Shown piece after piece: positions 1 to 10,638 of a stretch of DNA of 64,000 bases (its first letter is position 1; each line of letters begins with the position of its first letter). The position numbers and the translations under genes were made by a program. The DNA comes from JAQBVV01 sp965249205 (lineage in GTDB: Bacteria > Acidobacteriota > Vicinamibacteria > Vicinamibacterales > UBA2999), in the NCBI GenBank assembly GCA_965249205.1, contig CBDFLL010000001.1:62001-126000 (forward strand), in the 5' to 3' direction. Under the pieces are notes generated by a model that was not told the origin of the DNA, searched no databases, and saw only the letters and a program-made list of their open reading frames with translations.

Positions 1-925
1 CCCGCACGCTGCCGCGCATGAAAGGCCCTGCGATCGTGACCGGCGCGAACGTCACGGACACCGAACCATCCGCGTTGACGTCGAGATCTTCCGTCTGCAC
101 CGAGCGTCCGTCGATCTCGAGGGCCAGCTGTCCACCCACGAACGGATCGGTGCCGCGATTGACGACGACCGCGCTGACCGCCACACGCTCCTGGTTGGAA
201 AAGGTGGAGCGGGCAAGCGAGACGCCACTCACAGCCACGTTTGGCGCCTCGGCGCCGCCGGCGATCAGCACCGGGGTCACCGTCGACCCGTCCGGCAGAC
301 TCGCGCCTTCCTCTCCGCGCCACCCGCCGCGCTGAAAGTCGCTGATGAGAATCACCTCGCGACGAGGCAACGCGGAGTCAGCCAGAATGCCGCCCGCCAC
401 TTTGAGTGCCGGCGCGAACCGGGTTGCACCGGAGGTCGGCGCCGCGACTGCTACGGCCGCCTGCAGTCGCTCACGCTCGCCGGCCGCCATCGAACGCAGC
501 GCGATCTCCGCGCTGGACGAGAACAGCACCACCGAACCGCGGTCCACCGGCCCAAGGCCGTCAATGGCCTCGGAGGCCGCAGCCTGCGCGCGTTCCCATC
601 GATCCGCGTATCCGAGGCTGTAGCTCTGATCGAGCAGGATCACAACTTCTCTCGCGCCGCCCCCGGCGGCAGCCCCCAGATCCTGTCCTTCGAAAAACGG
701 GCGCGCGAACGCCAGGACGATCAGTGCCAGCGCCGTAAGGCGGATCAGGAGAAGGAGCCAGTTGTGGACCCTTCGGCGCTGGATCGACTTGTACGGCACG
801 CGCTGCACAAACATCAGCGAAGGAAACCGGATGACCTGCTTCTTCTCCCGCTGGATCAGGTGGATCAGCACCGGAATCGCCAGAGCGGCGAGCGCGACGA
901 AGAAGAGCGGGGCTAAGAATGACAT
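1..925 (-). CDS. BatA/VWA-type membrane protein (3' end beyond window)
   Basis: The visible 308 residues begin with the two-helix N-terminal domain of BatA-type proteins: a hydrophobic segment at residues 3-23, a basic loop with the stretch REKKQVIRFPSLMF, and a second hydrophobic segment at 55-74. A von Willebrand factor A domain follows from about residue 92, with the metal-binding DxSxS motif at 98-102 (DQSYS). The ATG at 925 is preceded by AGGAC. The C-terminus lies outside the window. It is the last visible gene of a minus-strand group with DUF58, MoxR and a second VWA protein, a set usually linked to MoxR-assisted maturation of envelope or metal-dependent proteins. The exact role here is unknown. 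The family call is secure; the function is inferred from context. Confidence 0.88.
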   Translation of the reverse strand, partial: MSFLAPLFFVALAALAIPVLIHLIQREKKQVIRFPSLMFVQRVPYKSIQRRRVHNWLLLLIRLTALALIVLAFARPFFEGQDLGAAAGGGAREVVILLDQSYSLGYADRWERAQAAASEAIDGLGPVDRGSVVLFSSSAEIALRSMAAGERERLQAAVAVAAPTSGATRFAPALKVAGGILADSALPRREVILISDFQRGGWRGEEGASLPDGSTVTPVLIAGGAEAPNVAVSGVSLARSTFSNQERVAVSAVVVNRGTDPFVGGQLALEIDGRSVQTEDLDVNADGSVSVTFAPVTIAGPFMRGSVR

Positions 926-973
926 GCGTCCTGTCTACCGAGGTTCAATGAGGTTCAATGACGTATTCCCTGA

Positions 974-1903
974 CTACCGTTGTCGCGTCCGCTTCGCACG
1001 TCCGGCCAGATACTTGTACAGTGCGTGATCGAGCGGCTGCGACGTGTTCAGCAACGTGTAGTCCACGCGTACTTCCGAAAAACGCCGCTGCAGGGCATCC
1101 ACGTGCGCATTGACCAGTGACACGTATTCCTTGCGCATCGCATCAGGCACGACCGGCATTTGATCCCCGCTCTCAAGGTCTTCAAACGCCTGCGCATCCG
1201 AGAATCCAAAGTCCAGCTCCGCGGGATCAAGCACGTGAAAGACGACGAGGTCGTTGCCACGGAAGCGCAGCGGGGTCACGGCATCCACAATCTCCTCCGG
1301 GTCCTCATAAAAGTCCGAGATCACGACCAACACACCCCGCCGGCCGAAGTGTTCTGCCACCTTGTGAAGCGGCTCGCGCATCCTGCCGCCCGGGCGACCC
1401 GCCTTGAGACGTTCCAGCACGTGAAGCACCGTGTCCATGTGCTTGGCCGACGGCGGCACGTGCTCGACGACCTCGCTATCAAAGGCCACGAATCCGACGC
1501 GGTCGCGCTGGTGATGAACGAGATTCGTCAGGCAGGCTGTCAGTATCCGCGCGTAGTCCAGTTTCGTGATGCCGCGGCTGCCGTAGTCCATCGACTTCGA
1601 CACGTCGAGCAACACCGTGAAATTCATATTCGTCTCGGCTTCGTACTCCTTGATGTAGTACCGGTCGGTTCTCGCCCAGACGCGCCAGTCCATGCGACGG
1701 ATATCGTCGCCGGGCACGTAGCCCCGATGCTCAGCGAAATCGACCGACGCCCCGAAGTACGGCGCCTTGTGCAGGCCGTTGATGAAGCCATCGCACACCG
1801 CTCGCGACACGAGTTCCAGATTTCCGATGCGCGCGAGCACAACGGGATCCATGAAGCGCGCACCGGGGACAGCGGCCGGCGTGCGGGCGCCCAGTAGACT
1901 CAT
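974..1903 (-). CDS. DUF58 domain protein (MoxR-associated)
   Basis: This 309-residue soluble protein carries the DUF58 signature at about residues 61-92 (GYVPGDDIRRMDWRVWARTD and the following YYIKEYE). A VWA-like core follows, with a metal-site motif DVSKSM at 100-105. DUF58 proteins are the regular partners of MoxR AAA+ ATPases and are thought to act with them in assembling or activating client proteins; the biochemistry is poorly known. It lies 14 bases downstream of moxR and 48 bases upstream of the BatA-like gene. An internal ATG at residue 18 is an equally plausible start, because conservation begins there. Confidence 0.92.
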   Translation of the reverse strand: MSLLGARTPAAVPGARFMDPVVLARIGNLELVSRAVCDGFINGLHKAPYFGASVDFAEHRGYVPGDDIRRMDWRVWARTDRYYIKEYEAETNMNFTVLLDVSKSMDYGSRGITKLDYARILTACLTNLVHHQRDRVGFVAFDSEVVEHVPPSAKHMDTVLHVLERLKAGRPGGRMREPLHKVAEHFGRRGVLVVISDFYEDPEEIVDAVTPLRFRGNDLVVFHVLDPAELDFGFSDAQAFEDLESGDQMPVVPDAMRKEYVSLVNAHVDALQRRFSEVRVDYTLLNTSQPLDHALYKYLAGRAKRTRQR

Positions 1904-1917
1904 TGTTCTGTCGCCCC

Positions 1918-2969
<1,052 letters not shown>

Positions 2970-2973
<4 letters not shown>

Positions 2974-3899
2974 GGCGTGGCGTCTCCCTCGAGAGTGCGG
3001 ATTTCACGGGTCTTCAACGCGAGGTCGGTCACCAGGCGTTCGAGATCGGCGGCGTACCTGGCTGGTGGCAGGCCGCCTTTCAACAGCCGCAGCGCTTCGA
3101 CGCGCCGCTCGAGTTCTCGGCGTTCGAGATACAGCGCGCGAAGCGCTGGATCCTCAGGCAGCGGCGCCGCGGCGGCCGTTGAGCCCAGCGACAGCGCCGC
3201 AGCCAGCCTGCCTTCATCGCCGGTCGCGGTGGGATCTGGACTCCCCTTCTTGTCACCGTTGTCGTCGAGCAGCGAGTGCTCGGTCGCCAGCAACCCCTCC
3301 TGCTCATAGGCACGAGCGGTTTCATTCTGGGCGTACTGAAACGCTTCCAGCATGCTCAAACGCTGGTTCTTATCCGCGTCGGCGTCCTCGGTAGAAAACG
3401 CCTCCACGAAATACCCACCGAACAGCGTCGTGAATCGCTCGGCCCCATTCCGCGTCGCGGTGATGATCGTGCGCCCTGGACCTGACAGCTCCTCGACGAA
3501 CGGGCCGCTCGAACTCGACGTGTTGACGAACACCACGTTGCGGGCGGGGATCGCGCTCAACAAGGGATTGAATTCGGCAGGGGTCATATCGGGACCCGGA
3601 AGGTTGAACCGCGCATCCCGCCCGTCATAGCTCCCGTGGCCGATCAGCACCAGGTACACCACATCATCGGGCGCCGCCGCTTCGGCAAATCCAGACAGCG
3701 CCGTGCCAATTTCTTCGCGCGTGGCACGGCCGCGCACACGCGGATCCTCATCTGCGTCGCCCAGATACACCAGACGATCGTCCGACACACCGACGGCCTC
3801 CGCCGCCTCCGCGAGTTTCGAGCCCCACCCCTGAAACAGCTCAGCGTGCTCGGGGTCCCCCGCCAGACCGACAACGATCAGAAGAAACGCGCGCAGCAT
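2970..3899 (-). CDS. Caspase/legumain-like protein lacking the catalytic cysteine
   Basis: This 309-residue protein has a hydrophobic N-terminus and a fold resembling clan CD peptidases (C13/C14). A conserved His-Gly lies in VLIGHGSYDG (His near residue 88). Where the active cysteine of a DxCxSG motif would fall, the sequence is NTSSSSG (about residues 126-132), so the nucleophile position is serine. The C-terminal third is charged and helical. The start is set at ATG 3899 because it overlaps the upstream stop as TGATG; a longer frame would overlap the upstream gene by 85 bases. It sits between a VWA membrane protein and moxR and may be a structural or binding member of that system. No peptidase activity should be assumed. 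Confidence 0.8.
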
Positions 3900-6187
3900 C
3901 AGGACAGTCCCACCGCGCGACGATAGCCCCATTCGGCGCACACGAGGCTCATCAGCACGAACAGCACGATCGGCATGTTCCACAGGTCGCGTTCTTCAAC
4001 CGAGGTCACGCCGCGACCTGTGTAACGGACGTCCTCCGCAAGGCCGGCTGCTGTCTCCGGCGTGTAGAAGCGTCCGCCGGATTCGTCGGCAATCCGCCGC
4101 AGTGGCCCCTCGTGCATCGTCGGGTCGAAAAATTCCTCATCGCTCGGGCCCGCGCGTACGAAGGCGACGTCGCTGCCAACGATATCCGCGCCCTGTGACG
4201 CATCGACGGCCACCTCGTAGGTACCAGCCTCGGTGCTGACGAAGGTCCCCCGATACAGTCCGTCGATTTCGCCGCTCCACTCCAGGGGGACATCGACTGT
4301 GCCGCCACTTGGCCGCGTGACACGCGCTGTCACATCGGCGCCGTTCAGCTCAACATGCGCCTTGTCCTTGACCGTCGCCTCCACCGTGACCGGCTCGCCA
4401 GGTTCGACGCGCTCAGCCGCGCCGTGGGCCTCCACGACACTGGGCACGCTGTTGACGAGCCATCGCAACATCTGGCGCCAGTAGTTCTCGTGCGTCTGGT
4501 CCTCCAGTGACATGCTCGCGTGCATCTGCCACTGCCACGTATCCTGCAGCGTGAGCGCCACGGCCTTGCCCCGGCCGTACTGTTGCCACGTCAGCACCGG
4601 CTGCTCGCGACCCCGCTCATCCGTGCCCGTGAGCAGCACAATCGCAGCCGGCTTCGGCTCAAGCGGCGCATTGACACTCGTGACCTGCGGGAGATCACGC
4701 CATCTCACGGCGGAGGCTGCTTCAGTGGCGGCGATCTGCGTTGACGCGTGGGTCTCGCCCGCACGCGTCGGCACCACCTGCAGCCGTACCAAATCTACAG
4801 GCTCCGAGGCACGCGTACCAGGGTCGATCGTGAGCGGCAGGGCGTCGGCCACCGGCGTACCACCGAAGCCGCCTTCGCCAAACGCCCGGGCGCCGCCGAT
4901 CATCAGCAGGCCACCCCCCCGGCGGTCGACAAAGTCCGCAATCATCTGCAGCTGATCACCCGTGAAGGCCCCCGCCTCGATACTGCCCAGAATCAACGCG
5001 CGATACGAAAACAGCTCCTCTCGGGTTCTGGGGAAACCACCGAGCAACTCGTCAGGGTCGTCGACGTCCAGGCGCAGAAACTTGTTGTCAGCCGTTCGCT
5101 GCAGCGCGACCACCTGGAGATTCTCGTCGTCGGCGATCGCTCGACGGAGGAACTTCATCTCGAATCTCGGCTCGCCCTCGAAATAGAGGATCTTTTCCCG
5201 GTCGTCGCGCACGTCAATGAGAGTCTCGCGCTGGTTGTTTTGGGTGATCATCTCGTCGGCCAGTGCCGCCACCCGAAACGTGAACAGGCGCGGCCCCGCC
5301 TCCGACGCCGCGGCTCGAACTTGAACGGTGGCGGGACTGCCGTCGGCCGGGAGCTGCAGCTCCTCAGAGCCGACGATGCGGCCCTCGTCCTCCACATAGA
5401 TCGTGACCGTGCGTCCCGCGTACCCGGTCTGCGTCACAGTGACATCCACGAGCAGCGAGGCATCCTTCAGGGCTACCCGCGGCGTGCTGACGCGATCGAT
5501 CTGAATGTCGCGCGGCAGTTGCGTGCTGCCGACGCCCACGGTATAGACGGGAAGCTGCTCGGCCTTCAACCCAAGCAGCGCATCAGCCATCGACGCCTCG
5601 CTCGTATCGGCGCCGTCAGACACGAGAACGAGTCCCGATACGGGGAGGCCGGCCAATTCCTCGCGCGCGCCGTCGAGCGCTGCAGCCAGCCGCGTCTGTG
5701 AACCGTTGAAGTCGAGGTCGCTCGCGGACTCGAGCCGTCCCGCTGTCGACGAGAAGCGAAACACACGGACCAGGAACCGGTCAGACAGCGCCTGCATGAG
5801 CGCACTCTCTGGGGTGCCAAACTGCTCCGTCAGATACGCGCCCCGCGCCTGCCCATCCCAGTCGGGAATCTGCATGCTGCGGGAATCGTCCAGGAGCACC
5901 GCGACGACGTTCTGCTGGGGGACCGCCGCGCGGACGATCAACGTCGGCCGGAAGAGGCAGAACAATACGAGCGCTAAGGCGGCCATGCGCAGCGCCGTGA
6001 GCACGACACGATCGCGCATTCGCCCCTTACCGCCGACGCGGCGGTACGTCATGATTGCCGCCGCCATCAGCACACCGACCAGCGCTGCGGCCACAAGCGA
6101 TCCCGTGCTGACGTCGAAGCGAAACTCGCCTTGCTGGAAGACGACCAGCCGATGGCTGAAAAGGGCTTGAAAAAGAGCGTCGAACAC
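3899..6187 (-). CDS. Large VWA / glutamine-amidotransferase-like membrane protein
   Basis: This 762-residue protein starts with GTG at 6187. Two membrane segments lie at about residues 29-46 and 63-84. They are followed by a VWA-type domain (LLDDSRSM near 97-104, LVLVSDGADTS near 185), a beta-rich middle region, and a class I glutamine-amidotransferase-like region around 395-450 (ALILGSIEAGAF, GGGLLMIGGARAFG). It ends in a membrane helix, so the bulk is probably periplasmic. This architecture is common beside BatA, DUF58 and MoxR genes. It is the first gene of the coupled operon and overlaps the next gene by one base (TGATG). The client or substrate is unknown. Confidence 0.87.
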   Translation of the reverse strand: MFDALFQALFSHRLVVFQQGEFRFDVSTGSLVAAALVGVLMAAAIMTYRRVGGKGRMRDRVVLTALRMAALALVLFCLFRPTLIVRAAVPQQNVVAVLLDDSRSMQIPDWDGQARGAYLTEQFGTPESALMQALSDRFLVRVFRFSSTAGRLESASDLDFNGSQTRLAAALDGAREELAGLPVSGLVLVSDGADTSEASMADALLGLKAEQLPVYTVGVGSTQLPRDIQIDRVSTPRVALKDASLLVDVTVTQTGYAGRTVTIYVEDEGRIVGSEELQLPADGSPATVQVRAAASEAGPRLFTFRVAALADEMITQNNQRETLIDVRDDREKILYFEGEPRFEMKFLRRAIADDENLQVVALQRTADNKFLRLDVDDPDELLGGFPRTREELFSYRALILGSIEAGAFTGDQLQMIADFVDRRGGGLLMIGGARAFGEGGFGGTPVADALPLTIDPGTRASEPVDLVRLQVVPTRAGETHASTQIAATEAASAVRWRDLPQVTSVNAPLEPKPAAIVLLTGTDERGREQPVLTWQQYGRGKAVALTLQDTWQWQMHASMSLEDQTHENYWRQMLRWLVNSVPSVVEAHGAAERVEPGEPVTVEATVKDKAHVELNGADVTARVTRPSGGTVDVPLEWSGEIDGLYRGTFVSTEAGTYEVAVDASQGADIVGSDVAFVRAGPSDEEFFDPTMHEGPLRRIADESGGRFYTPETAAGLAEDVRYTGRGVTSVEERDLWNMPIVLFVLMSLVCAEWGYRRAVGLS

Positions 6188-6349
6188 CTGGGCTCCCCCG
6201 TCTGATGAGGCTTACGCTGAGTGCCGATCATACATCGCTGCCGTGGACGCGCCGGCAGCCATCTTCGAGGCGCTCCGGCGGCCCATATCGAGGCAGCGAC
6301 CGTCTTTGGTCATCGTACTGCGGGATGCGGACCGGATCCACATGGTTTG

Positions 6350-7516
6350 TTAGAGAAGAAACACAACGAGCCCTATTCCTGCCAGCACCCTCACCCGCTG
6401 CGCGGCGACTGGTCGACTATGTTTCAACCCGTTCCAGAGCAACGCAAGCGCGATCATGGGTACCACCACGGCGATCGCGGTCAGGACGGACTCTGCCGGC
6501 GACAGCGCCTCGCCGTAGAAGCGGTACAGGCCCACGTTCCAGACCGATCCGTACACGACACACAGATGTACGAAGTAGACGAGGAGCGACTCCTGCGCGA
6601 CGGCGCCGAACACGCGAGGCAACCGTCTGATGTGCTGGCTGGCGTGCGCCAGCATTCCCAGGACCACGAGGCATGAGCCGGCGCGCAGCAGCACGTCGCG
6701 CGGCATCCACGCCGACGCACCTGCAGCGAGGGGGCCCAGAAGCGCTTCGATATAGGGGGCGAGCATGATGAGCGCAACCCCCGGCGCCAGCATGCCCCAG
6801 TTGGCGAAGGCCGTCGGGCGCGCAGCACCCCAGCGCGCATAGAGCTGTCCCAGCGCCGCGCCGCACAATACGTAGGCCGACCATGGAAACAGCGGGAATT
6901 GCGATCCGGTCGCTGTCGACAGGTAGGCAACCAGCGACAGCGGAAGCAGTGGCACCCAGTCGACATTCCGAACGGTCGGCGTTGCCACGACGATGGCAGC
7001 TGCCACGACCAAGACCGCAACGATAAACGCGCGCCGAGTGCGTGCGGCCATCACCAGCGCCTGCACAGCAATGAACGTCACGCCGATCATCTGCAGCACA
7101 TCAACCGCGAACAGTCTTCGCCACTGCTGATCTGTGGCTGTCGCCAGATCGGCCAGATGCGACACCGGAAAATGAAGCGAGTAGCCGAGGATGATCAGAA
7201 TTACGAAGCGCCCGAGGCGTCTCAACAGCGCCACGGACAGGTGCGTGTGGGCCGGCCAATGACGCGAGGTCGCTACGCTGAACGCCAGCCCCGCGAGCAG
7301 CAGGAAGAACCCTGACGTGAGCCCGCGTTGAAACGTCCAGACGTCAACCCAAACACCCACTCTGTAGGCATCGGACAGCAGGGCGCTGGATGTGTGTCCA
7401 AACACCATCAGCACGACGGCCATCGCCCGTGCTAGGTCAATAAAGATAACGCGATGAGAGCGAGCGCCACCGCCGGTTGCCGAACTCAACGCTGTCAATG
7501 GATCGACGCGCGGCAC
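6350..7516 (-). CDS. HGSNAT/DUF1624-type membrane acyltransferase
   Basis: This 388-residue integral membrane protein has about ten to eleven hydrophobic segments. The N-terminal motif IDLARAMAVVLMVFGHTSSA, with its conserved Asp and His, resembles the catalytic domain of heparan-alpha-glucosaminide N-acetyltransferase and DUF1624 proteins, which move acetyl groups across a membrane to a sugar or similar acceptor. The acceptor here cannot be told from sequence. A DUF1761 gene lies 18 bases upstream on the same strand. The 162 bases between this gene's end and the VWA operon start hold no recognisable gene. Confidence 0.82.
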   Translation of the reverse strand: MPRVDPLTALSSATGGGARSHRVIFIDLARAMAVVLMVFGHTSSALLSDAYRVGVWVDVWTFQRGLTSGFFLLLAGLAFSVATSRHWPAHTHLSVALLRRLGRFVILIILGYSLHFPVSHLADLATATDQQWRRLFAVDVLQMIGVTFIAVQALVMAARTRRAFIVAVLVVAAAIVVATPTVRNVDWVPLLPLSLVAYLSTATGSQFPLFPWSAYVLCGAALGQLYARWGAARPTAFANWGMLAPGVALIMLAPYIEALLGPLAAGASAWMPRDVLLRAGSCLVVLGMLAHASQHIRRLPRVFGAVAQESLLVYFVHLCVVYGSVWNVGLYRFYGEALSPAESVLTAIAVVVPMIALALLWNGLKHSRPVAAQRVRVLAGIGLVVFLL

Positions 7517-7534
7517 CGCTTCGTTCTGCTCTGT

Positions 7535-7933
7535 CTAACCGACAAGCCCGAACGCGAGTCCGATCAGCGCAAAGCGGACCGCGTGGTACCCGCCGTTAAT
7601 GGCAATCAGCGCCAACGAGCGTCTCTCGAACAGATAGTTGGTCGCCAGCGCGGTGGCCACCCAGCACAGCCCGGCGGCCGCGCCGGCTACTATCGAAAAC
7701 GCGCGCCCGGGATTCGGACCCACATATAGACCGAAGACATAGGCCGCGACGAGTCCGAGTACGAACGTGGCCCCGTAGGTCTTGACGGGACTGAAGTCCT
7801 TCTGGATCTCTTCGGCGGTCGTGCCGATCTCCGCCATCCATCGCGCGCCGAACAGCGGTCCGTACCACAGCGCGCCGAGTACAAATCCGAGTACGGTGGC
7901 GAGTACGGTCGCCGTGAGCGAGACTGCGGGCAT
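7535..7933 (-). CDS. DUF1761 family small membrane protein
   Basis: This 132-residue protein has four predicted hydrophobic segments. It carries the DUF1761-like beginning with a tryptophan-tyrosine-gly/pro turn (LGALWYGPLFGARWM) and the central TYGATFVLGLVAAYVFG stretch. The family has no defined activity. It lies upstream of, and close to, the membrane acyltransferase gene, so the two are probably co-transcribed. A purine-rich GGAGGGG stretch sits just before the ATG. Confidence 0.83.
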   Translation of the reverse strand: MPAVSLTATVLATVLGFVLGALWYGPLFGARWMAEIGTTAEEIQKDFSPVKTYGATFVLGLVAAYVFGLYVGPNPGRAFSIVAGAAAGLCWVATALATNYLFERRSLALIAINGGYHAVRFALIGLAFGLVG

Positions 7934-8046
7934 CTACCCCTCCTTCGTCGACAGTGACGGTCGCTGATTCGGATGAACTGCAACCCACCGCACATGGCGC
8001 TCGGGTGACACCGCTCGGGTACAACAGCGCTCGGTGGGAACCGTGC

Positions 8047-8577
8047 TCAAGCCCGAGACCCGATGTTCTCGTACCACCTCAGCATCCCGCCCTCGGCGCG
8101 ACCTATGCAGACGATGTCTCGTTGCGCGTCTGATGTGAGATCCGCCGTCGTGCACCAGGACGGCTGGAGAGAATCGTCGAGATCCTCTTTCTCCCATGTG
8201 AGACCCTCCGAATCGACGGCCGAGTACAGGTACACGCTCCGATTGTCTCCACGATCCGCCGCGACGAGCGCCTGACAGCCATGCCCATCCAGGTCGGCGC
8301 CGTGGACAGTGTGACCAAGCGTCAGGGTCTCGTCGATCACGTGGCGCGCCCACGCGCCGTCCTCCATCCGGTAGACGGCTAGCTTGTTCCCGTGCCACGG
8401 CTCGATCGTGGCAAACATGCGCTCTGCCTCGCCGAGCTGCAATATCGTGAAGTCGCTGGCGCCCCACCTTCGGCCATGCGGCACGAAATGCGACGCGTGG
8501 CGATGCTGCGCGACGGCCTGGGTTCCGAGCAAGGAGACCCCTGTCGCGACGATGACGACAAGGCCCGTGTGCGTCAT
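8047..8577 (-). CDS. Secreted FG-GAP/VCBS-like repeat protein
   Basis: This 176-residue protein has a signal peptide (hydrophobic residues 5-18, probable cleavage after AVA at 20-22). Two repeat units resemble FG-GAP/VCBS blades (HTVHGADLDGHGCQALVAAD and CTTADLTSDAQRDIVCIG). It is much shorter than a complete seven-bladed propeller, so it is either a partial propeller or a small variant. The function is unknown. The gene stands between an S9 peptidase and DUF1761 on the same strand, with gaps of 84 and 113 bases. Confidence 0.7.
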   Translation of the reverse strand: MTHTGLVVIVATGVSLLGTQAVAQHRHASHFVPHGRRWGASDFTILQLGEAERMFATIEPWHGNKLAVYRMEDGAWARHVIDETLTLGHTVHGADLDGHGCQALVAADRGDNRSVYLYSAVDSEGLTWEKEDLDDSLQPSWCTTADLTSDAQRDIVCIGRAEGGMLRWYENIGSRA

Positions 8578-8661
8578 GGGCGGACTATAGCATCGGCCTG
8601 CTGCGCCGAGGGCGGGCGATACCGCGCGGCGTCGGTACGACTCCCCGTCGCCGTGGAGGGG

Positions 8662-10635
8662 CTACGTCACAAGGTTGTCGATCGGCACTGGAGCAATGAC
8701 GTCGGCCGGCGTGAATCCGAGGACGGCGCCGTAGAAGTACAACTCGGCCTCCAAGCTCCTGATGATCGTGGCGGCTTGTCGAAACCCGTGCTGCTCGCCT
8801 TCAAACGCGAGATACGCAACCGGCAACCCCTTCGCCCGCACCGCGTCGGCCATCATCCGGGACTGCCCCGGCGGCACGACCCGATCGTCCAGACCCTGGA
8901 ACAGGATGAGCGGACACGCGAGCCTGTCGATGGCGTGAATGGGCGAGCGCGCCCGGTATGTCTCTTTCGCCCCCGGATACGGGCCGACCAGGCTGTGCAG
9001 GTACCGTGATTCGAACTTGTGCGTATCGAGGGCAAGTGCCTCAAGGTCGCTGACGCCATAGTAGCTCGCGCCGGCCTTGAACACCTCCGCGTGGCACGTT
9101 AACGCCACCAACGTGGTGAATCCTCCGGCGCTGCCGCCGCGAATAACAGCGCGGCTGCCATCAGCCATCCGCCGCGCGGCCAGAAACCGCACGGCCTCGA
9201 TCACGTCGGCAACGTCAACCTCGCCCCACCTGCCGTTGAGCCGTTGCCGATAGGCGCGGCCGAACCCGGAGCTACCGCCGTAGTTCACGTCGACGACCGC
9301 AAAGCCACGGCTCGTCCAGTAATGGATCTTCAGGTCCAGCGTCGGTCTCGCCGCGGACGTGGGACCGCCGTGGTTCATGACGACGAGCGGCGGCGCCTCC
9401 TCGGCCGGGGGGTCGTAGTCCTTGTTGCGAGGCGCGTAGTAAAACGCGTGTGACGTCTGCCCGCCGGCCGTCGGGAACTCGACCGCTTCCGCCGTTGCGA
9501 TGTCGCCCGGGTCGAGCCGCACGGAGGAAGCGGCACGCAACGTCTCGATGGCGCCCGACGCAAGATCGATCCGGACCACTGCGTCTGGCTGTGCCGCCGC
9601 CCCCGCGACCAGCACGGCGTGCGTAGCGTTTGCCGAGAGCCAATCACCCGGCTGCAGGTGCGTCGCCAGATCGGTGAGGTCCCCGCTCCGCACGTCGATC
9701 TGACCCAGGTGCCATCGGCCGGTCCGTGCGTGCGACACGATAAGCTGCGACGGACCGGCACACGCCCAACTCGAGGTACCGAACACCCACTGAGGACGAC
9801 CGCACTCTGCGGGCGCGACGCTCGCATGACGCGTCACCGGTTGATCGGTCCCCCCATCGATCGCCCGATAGATCCTCCACCACCCGTCACGATCGCTCAC
9901 GTAGTACAACGCGCCGTCTGGTGACCATCCGGGCTGATAGATCGATTCGTCCGTGCCACCGGCGATACGCTGGGGTCGCCCGATCGTTCCATCCGCGCTG
10001 ACATCCGCAACCCAGAGCTCCGTGCCATCCCACGGCATGCGCGGGTGATTCCAGGACAGCCACGCGAGCCGTGAGCCATCGGGACTCACGCGGGGTGTCG
10101 AATAGAAGTCCGCGCCGGAGACGAGTACGTGCCCGGCGTCGGCTGCATGGTCGCCAGGTCCGACGCCTGCCGAATCGATCGGCACACTCACGAGAGCATT
10201 GACTGGCTCCTGCCCTTCCTGCGTGTGGTCCTCCCGAACGCAGATAAGCCGCTGGTAGCCCGCGTCGATCTCGAAGTCGGCGTAGCACCACGCCCCTGGA
10301 GCCGTCAGCGGCCGGGCAACACCGTCCTGGATCCCGTAGACGCGCTGGTCGGCAAAATTGGAGCAATACGCCGTCCCGCCCACCACCAGGTAGGCGCCGC
10401 CACCATACTCGTGCACGCGCGAACGGACATTGATCTCGGGTGGGGTCACGTCAGCGAGCCAACCGTCGGAGTCGCATCTCACCAGCGCTTGACGCCCGCC
10501 CTCCTGCGGACGACCCTCCAGCCAATAGATGTCGTCACCATCAAGCGACACGCCACCGAGACGCAGTCCACCTGCCGCCACGTCGGCAGCAGACAACGGC
10601 GACACCCAGGTTCCGTACGGGGCAACGCCAACCAC
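8662..10635 (-). CDS. S9 family prolyl-oligopeptidase-type peptidase
   Basis: This 657-residue protein has an N-terminal beta-propeller (repeated SPDG motifs, residues about 180-260) and a C-terminal alpha/beta-hydrolase domain. The nucleophile Ser502 lies in GGSAGG. The acid is in GLDDRVV (about 583-584) and the histidine is His616 in GEQHGFR. No signal peptide is seen, so a cytoplasmic oligopeptidase or acylaminoacyl-peptidase-like enzyme that trims short peptides is likely. Translation starts with GTG at 10635, three bases after the stop of the upstream aminotransferase-like gene, so the two are co-transcribed. Confidence 0.92.
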   Translation of the reverse strand: MVGVAPYGTWVSPLSAADVAAGGLRLGGVSLDGDDIYWLEGRPQEGGRQALVRCDSDGWLADVTPPEINVRSRVHEYGGGAYLVVGGTAYCSNFADQRVYGIQDGVARPLTAPGAWCYADFEIDAGYQRLICVREDHTQEGQEPVNALVSVPIDSAGVGPGDHAADAGHVLVSGADFYSTPRVSPDGSRLAWLSWNHPRMPWDGTELWVADVSADGTIGRPQRIAGGTDESIYQPGWSPDGALYYVSDRDGWWRIYRAIDGGTDQPVTRHASVAPAECGRPQWVFGTSSWACAGPSQLIVSHARTGRWHLGQIDVRSGDLTDLATHLQPGDWLSANATHAVLVAGAAAQPDAVVRIDLASGAIETLRAASSVRLDPGDIATAEAVEFPTAGGQTSHAFYYAPRNKDYDPPAEEAPPLVVMNHGGPTSAARPTLDLKIHYWTSRGFAVVDVNYGGSSGFGRAYRQRLNGRWGEVDVADVIEAVRFLAARRMADGSRAVIRGGSAGGFTTLVALTCHAEVFKAGASYYGVSDLEALALDTHKFESRYLHSLVGPYPGAKETYRARSPIHAIDRLACPLILFQGLDDRVVPPGQSRMMADAVRAKGLPVAYLAFEGEQHGFRQAATIIRSLEAELYFYGAVLGFTPADVIAPVPIDNLVT

Positions 10636-10638
10636 TCG

